From Myroides odoratimimus (GTDB lineage: Bacteria > Bacteroidota > Bacteroidia > Flavobacteriales > Flavobacteriaceae): a stretch of DNA of 64,000 nucleotides. Position 1 is the stretch's first letter. Every line of letters begins with the position of its first letter. A program made the position numbers and the translations under genes. The DNA is taken from positions 1-64,000 of the forward strand of contig NZ_BCMQ01000016.1 in NCBI RefSeq assembly GCF_001485415.1, given 5' to 3'. A model generated the notes under the pieces. It worked only from the letters and a program-made list of their open reading frames with translations, searched no databases and had not been told where the DNA came from. Of the stretch, positions 25,670 to 34,926 are shown piece by piece.

Positions 25670-27406
25670 TTACCAACCTTGATTCTGACTTAATTTACTA
25701 TTTAATACAATTGCGCTATATGGAATTGGGTATACATACTGATGGTTTTCATAGATACGTTTTAGATTGTCCATAATTATAAGTGTCCCAGAATCACCAT
25801 TAGACAACTTGTACTGATTGTTATCAATAATATAGTAGTACACTCCTTTTTGTGGATTTGCAGGTACTTTTGTAACAAAAGAAACATCTGACTTACCATC
25901 CCCATTCATATCTAATGGTGTATTCATGGCTGGTACATACATGCCCTCATAGCTTTTGGTTAAAAGCCCTCCTAACTTCCAACGTCTTAAATCATCATAT
26001 CTAAAGCCTTCTAACACCAGCTCTATTCCTCTTTCTCTTCGAATTTCTAATAAATTCGCATCTGATATGTTTGGAAAAAACTCTTGTTTTAAATAGGCAT
26101 CTGCGACTGTTGGTATGCTACTATTGGTAATACCTGCTCTTTCTCTTAGCAACTTGATTGTTTTGTCCCAATCAGCACCTGTAAATTCTTCTAATTCGGC
26201 TTTTGCTTCAGCATAATTCAACAGAACCTCAGCGTACCTAATTAAAGGCAGTGTATTATTATTTTCTGCTACTCCATCTGTAGCAGAAGAATCTAAGGTT
26301 AATTTTTTGGGCTGATAACCTGTATAAGTATAGGTGAAATCAGGAGCAGCAGCTTGTCCATCTCTTTTGTAATCTCCCATTCGAATGGTTTGTTCTAAAC
26401 GTTGATCTCTGCCTTTTACTTCTTCCCAAAAAGGTATAGTTGCATGCCCAGCTTTATCTGTAAAGCGAGTGCCATCTATATTTAAATAGGTATTGATAAA
26501 CGATTTAGTCAAATTAGAGCGATTCCCATACGTTGCACTTGTATAATACCAATTTGCATCGTTAAAGATTCTATAAGCTGCACTTGCATTAGCCGCTAAT
26601 ATCACTTCTGAAGCTTCTACTGCTTCTTTATTAAACAAGTTTCGATAGCTTTGATTCCCTTGCGCTGTATTTAAGCGATAAGAAGACGTTTTCATTAATT
26701 CATCTGCGGCATTAGCTGCTTGTTTTAACCACTCTGACGAACTACCTACCAACCCTAAATCTGTATGATATTTTCGATAGGTTCCTTCAAAAAGACATAC
26801 TCGAGATTTAAAAGCTAATGCAACATGTTTGGTAATTCGTGAAGCACTATTATCTTTTCCTCCTTCAATAGCACTAATTGCAAAATCTAAATCTTCTAAA
26901 ACCTTTTGCATCACCAATTCTCTTGTATCTCTTGGTTTATACAAATCGGGATCATCTACTGTTAGTGTTTTGTCATACCAAGGCACATCGCCAAAACGCT
27001 TTACTTTATCAAAGTAAAACCACGCTCTGAAAAAGCGAGCCAATCCTTCGTAATGTGCTTTCCGTTTATCTATGATCTTAGCTCCTTTTGATTTTTCTAA
27101 AAAATAATTGATATTTCTCAAATCACTCCAACTCCAACCCCCACTATCATAGGCTGTATAAGTACCTGTTAAATAGTTATTGATTGTTCGACCAATAACA
27201 TAATCAGACATATTATCTCCACGAACGACATCATTTCCGTTAGGTAATATTTTATAAAAAGAATTGCTATATAATTCTAAATCTTTTTCTGTTGTAAAAG
27301 CTACATCTGGTGAAAGTTTATCAAAGGGTAATTGATCCAAGTCGTTTGAACAAGAAGTTGTGATAAACAAACCTGCTAAAGCAGCTATTAATATTATTTT
27401 TTTCAT
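25670..27406 (-). CDS. SusD/RagB-family nutrient-binding lipoprotein
   Basis: 578 residues. Lipobox TTSCSND (C19) anchors it to the outer membrane surface. TPR-like helical SusD fold: LARFFRAWFYFDKVKRFGDVP (about 126-146) is the family hallmark, along with LPLIRYAEVLLNYAEAKAEL and RRERGIELVLEGFRYDDLRRWK near the C-terminus. SusD proteins cap their SusC channel and bind ligand. It starts 12 bp after the SusC stop, in the classic pair order. The enzymes in this operon suggest phosphate-ester rather than glycan ligands. Confidence 0.95.
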   Translation of the reverse strand: MKKIILIAALAGLFITTSCSNDLDQLPFDKLSPDVAFTTEKDLELYSNSFYKILPNGNDVVRGDNMSDYVIGRTINNYLTGTYTAYDSGGWSWSDLRNINYFLEKSKGAKIIDKRKAHYEGLARFFRAWFYFDKVKRFGDVPWYDKTLTVDDPDLYKPRDTRELVMQKVLEDLDFAISAIEGGKDNSASRITKHVALAFKSRVCLFEGTYRKYHTDLGLVGSSSEWLKQAANAADELMKTSSYRLNTAQGNQSYRNLFNKEAVEASEVILAANASAAYRIFNDANWYYTSATYGNRSNLTKSFINTYLNIDGTRFTDKAGHATIPFWEEVKGRDQRLEQTIRMGDYKRDGQAAAPDFTYTYTGYQPKKLTLDSSATDGVAENNNTLPLIRYAEVLLNYAEAKAELEEFTGADWDKTIKLLRERAGITNSSIPTVADAYLKQEFFPNISDANLLEIRRERGIELVLEGFRYDDLRRWKLGGLLTKSYEGMYVPAMNTPLDMNGDGKSDVSFVTKVPANPQKGVYYYIIDNNQYKLSNGDSGTLIIMDNLKRIYENHQYVYPIPYSAIVLNSKLSQNQGW

Positions 27407-27418
27407 TGTTTGCTTGTT

Positions 27419-30400
27419 TTAAAAAGTAATATCGATTCCTAAAGAGAATGTTTTTAACATCGGATAACGCATTCCATTACCAGCGTTTGGTGACAATTCT
27501 GGATCTGCTCCATCAATTACTTCTGGATCCATTGTTTTTAGGACTCTAAACATGGGTGAATAGGTCCATAAGTTTTGTCCTGAAAAGAAAATTCTTAGAC
27601 TCTCTATTTTATTCTTTTCTAACATCTGTTTGGGAAAGTTATATCCTATTGTTAAGTTCTTTAAGCGGATATAAGCTGCATTTTGGATATACTTGCTTTG
27701 TTGTACTTGTAACTCTCCTCTATTGTTAAGAGCAACATACCCTCTCATCCTTGGAAAATAAGCATCTGGATTCTCTTCAGACCACATCATATCATTCATT
27801 TTTGTTGAATGCCAACTGTATGGTCTATTGTATGCACCCCAAAATAAAGAGTTGTCTGCTCCAGGCCAAAAATCGCGTTTACCTACACCTTGAAAAAAGG
27901 CAGATACGAAGAAATTATTCCACTCTAAATCAGTATTAAAACCGAAGTTAAAACGAGGTGCTGAATTTCCAATAATTTTTCTATCTCCAGGGTTATCTAC
28001 TGTATTATCGCCTATATTAATTACTCCATCTCCATTTAAATCTGCAAATTTGATATCTCCAGGCATTAATATATTTGCTGCAGAAACACGGATATAGCTT
28101 TGATCTGCATGATTATTAATATCATTCTGATCAATAAAATAACCCGCATTTTCAAATCCCCATATTTCTCCTATCTTCATTCCTTTGTAATATGTATCTA
28201 ATGAATTTGTTGGATTATTAAATTTTGTAATCTTAGACTGATTGTCTGAAAGAATAAATCGGAACTTATAAGTCAAAGGTTTATTAAAGTTGATTTTATC
28301 TCTCCAAGCAATCGACAACTCCCATCCTTTTGTTTCTAAATCAGCATAGTTTCCTTTAGGTTCTGTTGCTCCAAATACTTGTGGCAGAGGCGTACCTTGT
28401 GTATACATATCTGTTGTAACTCGTTTGTACCAATCAAAAGAGGTTGTTAATCGTCGGTTAAACCATTCTGTATCAAAACCAATATTGAATGTAGTAGCCT
28501 TCTCCCATGTTAATCCATTAGGAATTACATTTGGTTTATTGGTATACAATGGATTTTTTCCGTTTAATAAAACATTTAATTGATTAACAGACATCGTTTC
28601 TAAATACTGATAAGGAGAGATATTTCCATTTCCTAATGAACCATAAGAAGCTCTGAATTTCAACTCAGGTAAAATATCTGCTAAACGACTGTTTTGCCAA
28701 AAGTTCTCTTGTGATAAACGATACCCTACAGAAGTTGATGGAAAGAACCCCCACTGTTGATTCTGTGGGAATTTTGAAGAACCATCATATCTCCCGTTTA
28801 CTTCTATAAAATACTTTTCTCTGAAATTATAGTTCAATCGAAAGAAAGCCCCTAAAGTCGCCCATTGATATCCTCCTCCTTTTAAAACAATATTCTCTCC
28901 AGTTGCTAAACCAAAATCAGGTAATAAAGAATTCGTTAACTCATTGCGTTCTAAAGTGCGCTTGTCTAAACGCAATTTTTCGTAATTATATCCTACTAAT
29001 CCTTTCAAATAGTGACTACCGAATTGCTTTTTATATTCTGCATAAAGATTCATCCCCTTATAAGTCGTTTTCTCTTGCAACTCTTCTAACTTATTCTCTC
29101 CTCTTTCAAGTAACTCTCCTGGTTTGGTACTATATGGCACTGGAGTATATTGTTTCGTTTCTACTTCATTTAAATTCCTAAAAGTAAAATCTCCATATAA
29201 CTTCATATCATCTTTAATTACGTCAGCAACAAAACTTGTTGTATTTCTCAATTGTTGTCTGTTTGTATCTGAATAATTTCCTCCTGAAACAAAACTACCA
29301 AATACAATTGCCGCATTGTGTGTTAAGGTTCCATCAGGATTAAACATCATCGCTACAGGGAAGGCCTCGTCTGATATTCTACGCCAAACTGGTGTATCTG
29401 AAGGGTGATTTAAGATTGGAAAGAAATAATCCATTTCAGCATATTCAAAGTTATTTTCTAACTTCAACCAACTTGTTGCTTGTAAAGACCCTTTTCCTCT
29501 TAAATTATACATATTAAATTTATCGGGGTTATATCTAAAAATACCGTCTTGAGAATTTATTCTACCTGATAAGTAATAGCTTGCTTTTTCCCCTCCACCA
29601 CTAGCACTTAAATTATACTCTTGTGCTGTAATCATATCTGCATACAACTCTTTCATCCAGTCTGTATTTCCATAGTACACATATTTTCCAGTTACAGGAT
29701 CAATATCTACTTTACTCAAACTTGGGTTTTCGTCGTGTTCCTTTAGTTGTTGCAAATATTCCATAGAAAAAGGAAATACGCTATTTGCTTTAGACGGATG
29801 CATTTTGTAATCATTCCAAGAATAATAAGCGTCGTCAAATTGTTTCGCCCATTGGTATCCATTAGTCACTAAATCAGGTTTAACTGTATGATCTAAAACC
29901 GAAAAAGAGGTAGAAAAGTTAATCTTTGACTTTTCATTTTCAGATGCTTTAGTGGTAATTAGAACTACTCCAAAACTTCCTCTTGCTCCATAAATAGCTG
30001 CAGAAGCAGCATCTTTAAGAACAGATACACTTTCTATATCATTGGGATTTAATAAAGAAGGATCACCAGGTACTCCATCTATTAATAACAAAGCATTCCC
30101 TCCTCCTCCAATTGAAGTTGTACCACGCACATTAAATGTTGCACTTCTGGTAGGTTTTCCATCTCCTATGATAAGGTTTAGGTTTCCTATTTCTCCTTGT
30201 AATGCTTTAGCTACATTAGAAACAGGGCGATCTTTAAACACCTCTGCTCCTACTTGATCTACAGCTCCTGTAACATTTACTCGTTTTTGCTTTCCATATC
30301 CCACCACTACTACTTCATCTAAATTAGTTTGGTCTTCTACTAAAGCTACTTTTAAATTAGTAGCTGCTATTACTTCAACTGTTTTATATCCAATAAAAGA

Positions 30401-30904
30401 AATTTGTACTCTATCTTTTCCCACTACAGCATCCAAAGCAAAATTTCCGTCCAAATCTGTACTTACACCTTTGTCCGTTCCCTTTAATATAACTGTAGCT
30501 CCTGGGACCCCCAATCCTTGTTCGTCCATTACAATTCCTTTTATCTTTTGTGTTTTTACTTCTCCTAATTTTACAGAGATAGTTGAACCTGTAATTTGAT
30601 AAGTAATTCCATATTGTTTAGACATATAATCTAAAATACCTTTTATGTCTTTAGCGTCAATATGCATATCCACTTTTTTGGTCAAAGCAGTTACTTTATC
30701 ACTATAAATTAAAGTGTAATTTGATTGTTTTTTAATGGCGTTAAAAACATCTGTAATAGAAGCTTGATTCAACTGAATTGAAATCGGTGTCGCTGCTTTT
30801 TGTTGTGCATAAGTGTTTTCTGCACTTAATAAGTGTAAAAAAAGCAAAGCAGTAGCTAATGGAGTATATAATTTCTTACCTCCTTTGAATAATTTGAGAT
30901 ACAT
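27419..30904 (-). CDS. SusC/RagA TonB-dependent receptor with STN signalling domain
   Basis: 1161 residues. After a signal peptide (about 1-34) comes an STN/secretin domain (about 40-112, ISIQLNQASITDVFNAIKKQ), a carboxypeptidase-like domain (about 120-195), a plug (VVVGYGKQKRVNVTGAVDQV) and a 22-strand barrel ending MLKTFSLGIDITF. The STN domain is the part that contacts FecR anti-sigma factors, and a FecR/sigma pair lies directly upstream, so ligand binding probably turns on this operon. A weak inverted repeat (30962-30995) lies in the leader. Confidence 0.95.
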   Translation of the reverse strand: MYLKLFKGGKKLYTPLATALLFLHLLSAENTYAQQKAATPISIQLNQASITDVFNAIKKQSNYTLIYSDKVTALTKKVDMHIDAKDIKGILDYMSKQYGITYQITGSTISVKLGEVKTQKIKGIVMDEQGLGVPGATVILKGTDKGVSTDLDGNFALDAVVGKDRVQISFIGYKTVEVIAATNLKVALVEDQTNLDEVVVVGYGKQKRVNVTGAVDQVGAEVFKDRPVSNVAKALQGEIGNLNLIIGDGKPTRSATFNVRGTTSIGGGGNALLLIDGVPGDPSLLNPNDIESVSVLKDAASAAIYGARGSFGVVLITTKASENEKSKINFSTSFSVLDHTVKPDLVTNGYQWAKQFDDAYYSWNDYKMHPSKANSVFPFSMEYLQQLKEHDENPSLSKVDIDPVTGKYVYYGNTDWMKELYADMITAQEYNLSASGGGEKASYYLSGRINSQDGIFRYNPDKFNMYNLRGKGSLQATSWLKLENNFEYAEMDYFFPILNHPSDTPVWRRISDEAFPVAMMFNPDGTLTHNAAIVFGSFVSGGNYSDTNRQQLRNTTSFVADVIKDDMKLYGDFTFRNLNEVETKQYTPVPYSTKPGELLERGENKLEELQEKTTYKGMNLYAEYKKQFGSHYLKGLVGYNYEKLRLDKRTLERNELTNSLLPDFGLATGENIVLKGGGYQWATLGAFFRLNYNFREKYFIEVNGRYDGSSKFPQNQQWGFFPSTSVGYRLSQENFWQNSRLADILPELKFRASYGSLGNGNISPYQYLETMSVNQLNVLLNGKNPLYTNKPNVIPNGLTWEKATTFNIGFDTEWFNRRLTTSFDWYKRVTTDMYTQGTPLPQVFGATEPKGNYADLETKGWELSIAWRDKINFNKPLTYKFRFILSDNQSKITKFNNPTNSLDTYYKGMKIGEIWGFENAGYFIDQNDINNHADQSYIRVSAANILMPGDIKFADLNGDGVINIGDNTVDNPGDRKIIGNSAPRFNFGFNTDLEWNNFFVSAFFQGVGKRDFWPGADNSLFWGAYNRPYSWHSTKMNDMMWSEENPDAYFPRMRGYVALNNRGELQVQQSKYIQNAAYIRLKNLTIGYNFPKQMLEKNKIESLRIFFSGQNLWTYSPMFRVLKTMDPEVIDGADPELSPNAGNGMRYPMLKTFSLGIDITF

Positions 30905-30961
30905 AATTGTTATCTTTGTTTTTTAGTTAATTGTTCTGCTGGATAATTAATTATCACTTCT

Positions 30962-30995
30962 AAACCTGTTCATCGCTGCCACTTTGTACAGGTTT
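30962..30995. repeat. Inverted repeat in the FecR-SusC gap
   Basis: AAACCTGT (30962-30969) and ACAGGTTT (30988-30995) are complementary across an 18-base loop, with a T run on the plus strand only. On the transcribed minus strand no T run follows, so it is more likely a leader hairpin or site than a terminator. Confidence 0.3.
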
Positions 30996-31056
30996 TTTCT
31001 TTGTAGTTAATTGTAGTTGTGTTATTTCATTTCATAATATTGTGGTTAGACATAAA

Positions 31057-31986
31057 CTATTTGAGGTGTACTATAATCTTCCCATCACTTTGCTTCTTAT
31101 ATTGAAGACCGTATATAAATTGCAAACTTTGAAGGATGTCTTCAATTTTATCGCTTGTAAAATCGCCACTAATTGTTGAAGTTGGTAAATTAGTTGATGC
31201 TAACTGCAAATGCGTATTGAAACGCCTATTCAATACTGTAATTACTTCTTGGATCCCCATTTGGTTAAATTTGACTTCTCCTTTATACCATTGATTAAAC
31301 TGCTGTTCTTGTATAGTCGCTTTCTGTAATGAACTTACTGCATCTGTCCAAGTCACTTGTTCATCTTTTGCCAAAATAACCTGTTGCTTAGTTTGTTTGT
31401 CTTCTACTTTTACTTTTCCTTCATAAACACTTACTTGTACTGTTTCGTTAGGACTATCGTTTACATTAAACTTTGTTCCTAATACTTGTGTTCTTAATTT
31501 AGGGCTAACAACCAAAAACGGAGTATCTCTTGAAGTGTGTTTTACTTCAAAAAAAGCTTCTCCTACTAATTGTACTTCACGAGAATTTCCGTTAAATGTT
31601 TTAGGGTAGATTAATTTACTATTTGAATTTAAGTGTACATAGGTAGAGTCACTTAAATAAAACTGAAGCTGTTGTCCTTTAACTGCAAATTGCTCCACAT
31701 ATTCTATTTCTTTTGTTGAAGGGAAAAGAAAATAATAAGATAATGATAAAACAATTGCTACTGCTGCTGCTATCTTATAGTACATTGCAAAAGACGTTTT
31801 TGGGACTGGTTTAATTTGAAGGTTTATTCTTCTTTTCATCCTTTCGCCAACAGCTGTACTTACATCTTTTGGAAGCACACCTTCCATTTGCATGCGATCA
31901 AAATACTGATTAACTAAAGATTCTTCTTCTTTATTACTATTTCCTTCTGCGTATTTTGACAATATTCTTTTAAACTGTTTTATCAT
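31057..31986 (-). CDS. FecR-family anti-sigma factor
   Basis: 309 residues. Cytoplasmic N-terminal sigma-binding segment (about 1-62), one membrane helix (about 67-85, MYYKIAAAVAIVLSLSYYFLF), then a periplasmic FecR domain (about 95-215: SNSKLIYPKTFNGNSREVQL, AFFEVKH, TPFLVVSPKLRTQVLGTKFN) and a C-terminal STN-like domain (about 240-309). It should hold the sigma factor encoded just upstream until the SusC STN domain signals. The operon order sigma-FecR-SusC-SusD is classic. Confidence 0.94.
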   Translation of the reverse strand: MIKQFKRILSKYAEGNSNKEEESLVNQYFDRMQMEGVLPKDVSTAVGERMKRRINLQIKPVPKTSFAMYYKIAAAVAIVLSLSYYFLFPSTKEIEYVEQFAVKGQQLQFYLSDSTYVHLNSNSKLIYPKTFNGNSREVQLVGEAFFEVKHTSRDTPFLVVSPKLRTQVLGTKFNVNDSPNETVQVSVYEGKVKVEDKQTKQQVILAKDEQVTWTDAVSSLQKATIQEQQFNQWYKGEVKFNQMGIQEVITVLNRRFNTHLQLASTNLPTSTISGDFTSDKIEDILQSLQFIYGLQYKKQSDGKIIVHLK

Positions 31987-32081
31987 TCTTAGTATGCTTT
32001 ATACTATGATGTTCTTCTATTTTAAAAAACACCTATGTATCAAACCATACTTAACGATTAGATAATACAGCTAAACTTTAC

Positions 32082-32621
32082 TTAACACATAATACTTAAC
32101 AATACAGAAAAATGCATATCTGTAATATATCTTGTATTTCCTCGCAACAGTTTTAAAGCCTTGTTCACTTGATTCTCTACTGTACTTTCAGAGATATTTA
32201 GACGAGAGGCAATCTCTTTATAAGACAATTGCTCATAAAAACGCATTTTAAAAATAGTTAAGCATTTATCTGGTAGAAGTGAGATTGCAGTTTGATTAAT
32301 TTCGTTCAATAATTGTTGTTTTACTTCTTCAAACTGTATCTCGTCAAGATCTGGAACTAAAGAAGCTATATTCTCTATTTGTACTTGATTGAAGTTTCTA
32401 TTACTCAATGCTTTTGCACACTGATTTCGAACAGCTTGAAAAAAATAAGCCCTTGGTAGTTCTACATTAATGGTATTCATGCGGCTCCAATAATCAATAA
32501 AAACCTCTTGTACAATATCTTCTGCTATAACTTTATCCCTTGTTACGTTAAGAGCAAAAGCATATAACTCAGACCAATGCTTTTCATATAAAGCATCAAA
32601 CATTTTCTCTTTACTTATCAT
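32082..32621 (-). CDS. ECF RNA polymerase sigma factor, FecI/Bacteroidota type
   Basis: 179 residues. Region 2 is LNVTRDKVIAEDIVQEVFID (about 24-43). Region 4 is the helix-turn-helix YKEIASRLNISESTVENQVN (about 135-154) followed by ALKLLR. It probably directs transcription of its own operon (FecR, SusC, SusD and phosphoesterase genes). A TACATTTG -7 box lies 38 bp upstream (32659-32666). It faces away from a second, homologous sigma gene at 33366. Confidence 0.94.
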   Translation of the reverse strand: MISKEKMFDALYEKHWSELYAFALNVTRDKVIAEDIVQEVFIDYWSRMNTINVELPRAYFFQAVRNQCAKALSNRNFNQVQIENIASLVPDLDEIQFEEVKQQLLNEINQTAISLLPDKCLTIFKMRFYEQLSYKEIASRLNISESTVENQVNKALKLLRGNTRYITDMHFSVLLSIMC

Positions 32622-32658
32622 TATATGTTGTTACTTTTAGTAGGTTTTCGTGTAGGAT

Positions 32659-32666
32659 CAAATGTA
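32659..32666 (-). promoter_or_regulatory. Candidate -7 box of the minus-strand sigma gene
   Basis: TACATTTG on the minus strand fits TAnnTTTG and lies 38 bp before the ATG at 32621. Confidence 0.4.
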
Positions 32667-32849
32667 ATATTATAGCCTGTCTTCAATTTTATTAAATCGT
32701 TAAGATTACCACCTACTATTTATTTCATTTTTACTCGCTAAGTTTAATTAACAAACAATTCCTATTTCTTATTATTATAACATAATTATCACATTTACTT
32801 ATTAATATTTTTAATTATTTATCCAGACTCTTACTTTCTTGAAATGAAG

Positions 32850-32987
32850 TCATCTTGACTTTTTAGTTTTATAAAACTTTTTCAGTCCTAAAGCAATGAA
32901 GTTCCACGCCATCCAACTAGAAAGTATGGTGTCGAACCTATTGAATAAAGAACGAAGGCTATATAACCAATAATTCGTTCTTTCAAA
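32850..32987 (-). pseudogene. C-terminal remnant of a DDE transposase
   Basis: An open frame of 45 codons ending in TGA reads FERTNYWLYSLRSLFNRFDT, then ILSSWMAWNFIALGLKKFYK and TKKSR. The FERT..W...FRSLLxRFDTTxSSW pattern and terminal basic tail are those of transposase C-termini (IS4/IS5-like). Upstream in another frame ARIPLKERI resembles the preceding ARIP motif, so the gene is frameshifted and otherwise deleted. It lies between the two divergent sigma genes, with no intact element. The rest of 32667-33338 shows no gene. Confidence 0.6.
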
Positions 32988-33338
32988 GGAATTCTAGCAC
33001 TTTTATTGCCCAAAATGCCCATTTCAGGAGGAAATGTGCAAGAATACAGCAAGTAATCTCCTAGTAGACCAACATATAATAATCTCTATAAGAAGACGTC
33101 GCATAAAACGTAACAACTCCTATCTTATAGTTATTTCTTTACACTTCCTTAACCATACACTAACTTATATTCTCACTTAAACTCTCTCTCTTTTATCAGT
33201 ATATCAATACTATACCTTGTAAAACACACACAATATATCCTTACAAAAACACTACTTTTTAGAAATAATGTCCTTATTACATAAAAAAGCTTAATGCTTT
33301 AGTAAAGTTAGAGAAAGAACATTACTCTTATTATAAGA

Positions 33339-33346
33339 TAATTTTG
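33339..33346 (+). promoter_or_regulatory. Candidate -7 box of the plus-strand sigma gene
   Basis: TAATTTTG fits TAnnTTTG and lies 19 bp before the ATG at 33366. The -33 region is not canonical. Confidence 0.4.
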
Positions 33347-33365
33347 GTCTCAAAATAATATAATA

Positions 33366-33911
33366 ATGACTAATAAAGATAGATTCGTAAACAACTTGTA
33401 TACGTCTTATTGGGAGTCTCTGTATATCTATGCTAATAACCTAACTCAAAATACTGCACAGACAGAAGATATCATTCAAGAAGTATTTATTGATCTTTGG
33501 AAGAGATTTGATACCTTACATATTGAGAATTTTAAAGCCTATCTTTATACAGCTGTTAAATATAAATGTCTAGAATATTTGCGCAATAGAAAATTTACTT
33601 CTGTAGAACTAGAGACTGCTTATGAGGCATTATCAGAATTTGAATTACTTACTGTAGAGGAACAAGAACAATTTAAACTTTACCTACTAGAACAAGTCAA
33701 ATTAAAAGCTGCAGAAATATTACCAGAAAAATGTTTAGAAATTTTTCAGTTGAGATATTACAGTCTGAAGTCTTATTCTGAAATTGCTCAACTCCTAAAC
33801 TTGTCAGAAAACACAGTTAAAAACCAATTAAACAAAGCATTATCCTTATTAAGAGCTAATCTTTCTTATTCTGTAGAAGCCTTTTTCTTCTTTCTTTTAT
33901 TCGTTAAGTAA
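33366..33911 (+). CDS. ECF RNA polymerase sigma factor, FecI/Bacteroidota type
   Basis: 181 residues, homologous to the sigma factor at 32082. Region 2 is LTQNTAQTEDIIQEVFIDLW (about 26-45), region 4 YSEIAQLLNLSENTVKNQLN (about 139-158) with ALSLLR. It begins the second, plus-strand SusCD operon and should be held by the FecR protein encoded 90 bp downstream. The two sigma factors are clearly paralogous but divergent, so they probably recognise separate promoters. Confidence 0.94.
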   Translation: MTNKDRFVNNLYTSYWESLYIYANNLTQNTAQTEDIIQEVFIDLWKRFDTLHIENFKAYLYTAVKYKCLEYLRNRKFTSVELETAYEALSEFELLTVEEQEQFKLYLLEQVKLKAAEILPEKCLEIFQLRYYSLKSYSEIAQLLNLSENTVKNQLNKALSLLRANLSYSVEAFFFFLLFVK

Positions 33912-34001
33912 TTGTTACCCTATATTAAGTAATCATTAAATCCAGTTTTTCGCATAGTACCATTTATAGAATAGCACACTTTATAGATATAAACACTATT
34001 C

Positions 34002-34892
34002 ATGGAAAACAAGATTAGAAATATTATAGATCAATATTTAAAGAAAAACTCATCTGATCAAGAAAATCAATTTTTAACTTCTTGGTTAGAAAGATTACAA
34101 CAAATAGGTACATCTACCATCGCAGACAAAGAAACTGTTGAAAACAGATTACGCAATAAAATAGTAGTTAGTCAGAAAGCACATACTCGACGCATGCGCT
34201 TTAGACGCACTGCTACCTGGACTGCTTGTCTTACAATACCTTTGTTAAGTGGTGTTCTTTTATGGAATCAATATAATTCTTCTACTAATCTATATTATGC
34301 AGAAAAGACTACAAGTATCACTTTAGATGACAATACTATTATTATTCTAGAACCTGGTACTACATTAGAAATTAACGATGAATACAATACCTCTAATCGT
34401 TCAGTAGAACTAAAAGGTACTGCCTTATTTAAAGTAGCCAAAAACAGAGATCTTCCTTTCTTAGTCAAGTCTGATCACCTTAACACTACAGTTCTAGGAA
34501 CAACATTTACAGTGAGTGATAAGGCTGCTAATGACCATAAGGTTCGCGTAATAGAAGGAATAGTATCAGTAGAAAACCCTAAAGATTCTTCGTTAAGAAT
34601 ATTACACGCTAATGATAGTTTGGTATGGCATAATGATAGACTAGCTCATAATACTTTACTCGCTCAGACTTCATACTTTGACTTTAATAATATCCCTTTA
34701 GATAAAGCTATCAATCAGTTGGAAGAATACTACCGTATCCACATCCACATTGATCATCGTGTTAGTACCCAAGCCATCTTGCATGGACAATATCCAAAAC
34801 ATGAGTTGTATGCTATTCTGAGAAGTATCTGCTTCTTAGAAGACCTTACCTATAAAAAACAAGATAAAGAGATCTCAATTTTTAAAAAATAA
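34002..34892 (+). CDS. FecR-family anti-sigma factor
   Basis: 296 residues. N-terminal cytoplasmic sigma-binding region (about 1-66), membrane helix (about 70-88, TATWTACLTIPLLSGVLLW), periplasmic FecR domain (TSITLDDNTIIILEPGTTLE, ALFKVAKNRDLPFLVKSDHL, VLGTTFTVS) and a C-terminal STN-like part (about 225-296). Same layout as the FecR at 31057 but clearly diverged. It lies between its sigma gene and its SusC gene (34927). Confidence 0.94.
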   Translation: MENKIRNIIDQYLKKNSSDQENQFLTSWLERLQQIGTSTIADKETVENRLRNKIVVSQKAHTRRMRFRRTATWTACLTIPLLSGVLLWNQYNSSTNLYYAEKTTSITLDDNTIIILEPGTTLEINDEYNTSNRSVELKGTALFKVAKNRDLPFLVKSDHLNTTVLGTTFTVSDKAANDHKVRVIEGIVSVENPKDSSLRILHANDSLVWHNDRLAHNTLLAQTSYFDFNNIPLDKAINQLEEYYRIHIHIDHRVSTQAILHGQYPKHELYAILRSICFLEDLTYKKQDKEISIFKK

Positions 34893-34926
34893 CTAAACAT
34901 TTAAAAACCTATTATGCACTTAAACC

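Noticed and set aside
30962..30995. Terminator between FecR and SusC
   Set aside because: The T run is on the non-transcribed side, so it should not stop the operon. Listed only as an inverted repeat.
33366..33911. Heat-shock or housekeeping sigma factor
   Set aside because: Only regions 2 and 4 are present and FecR follows directly, so it is an ECF/FecI type.
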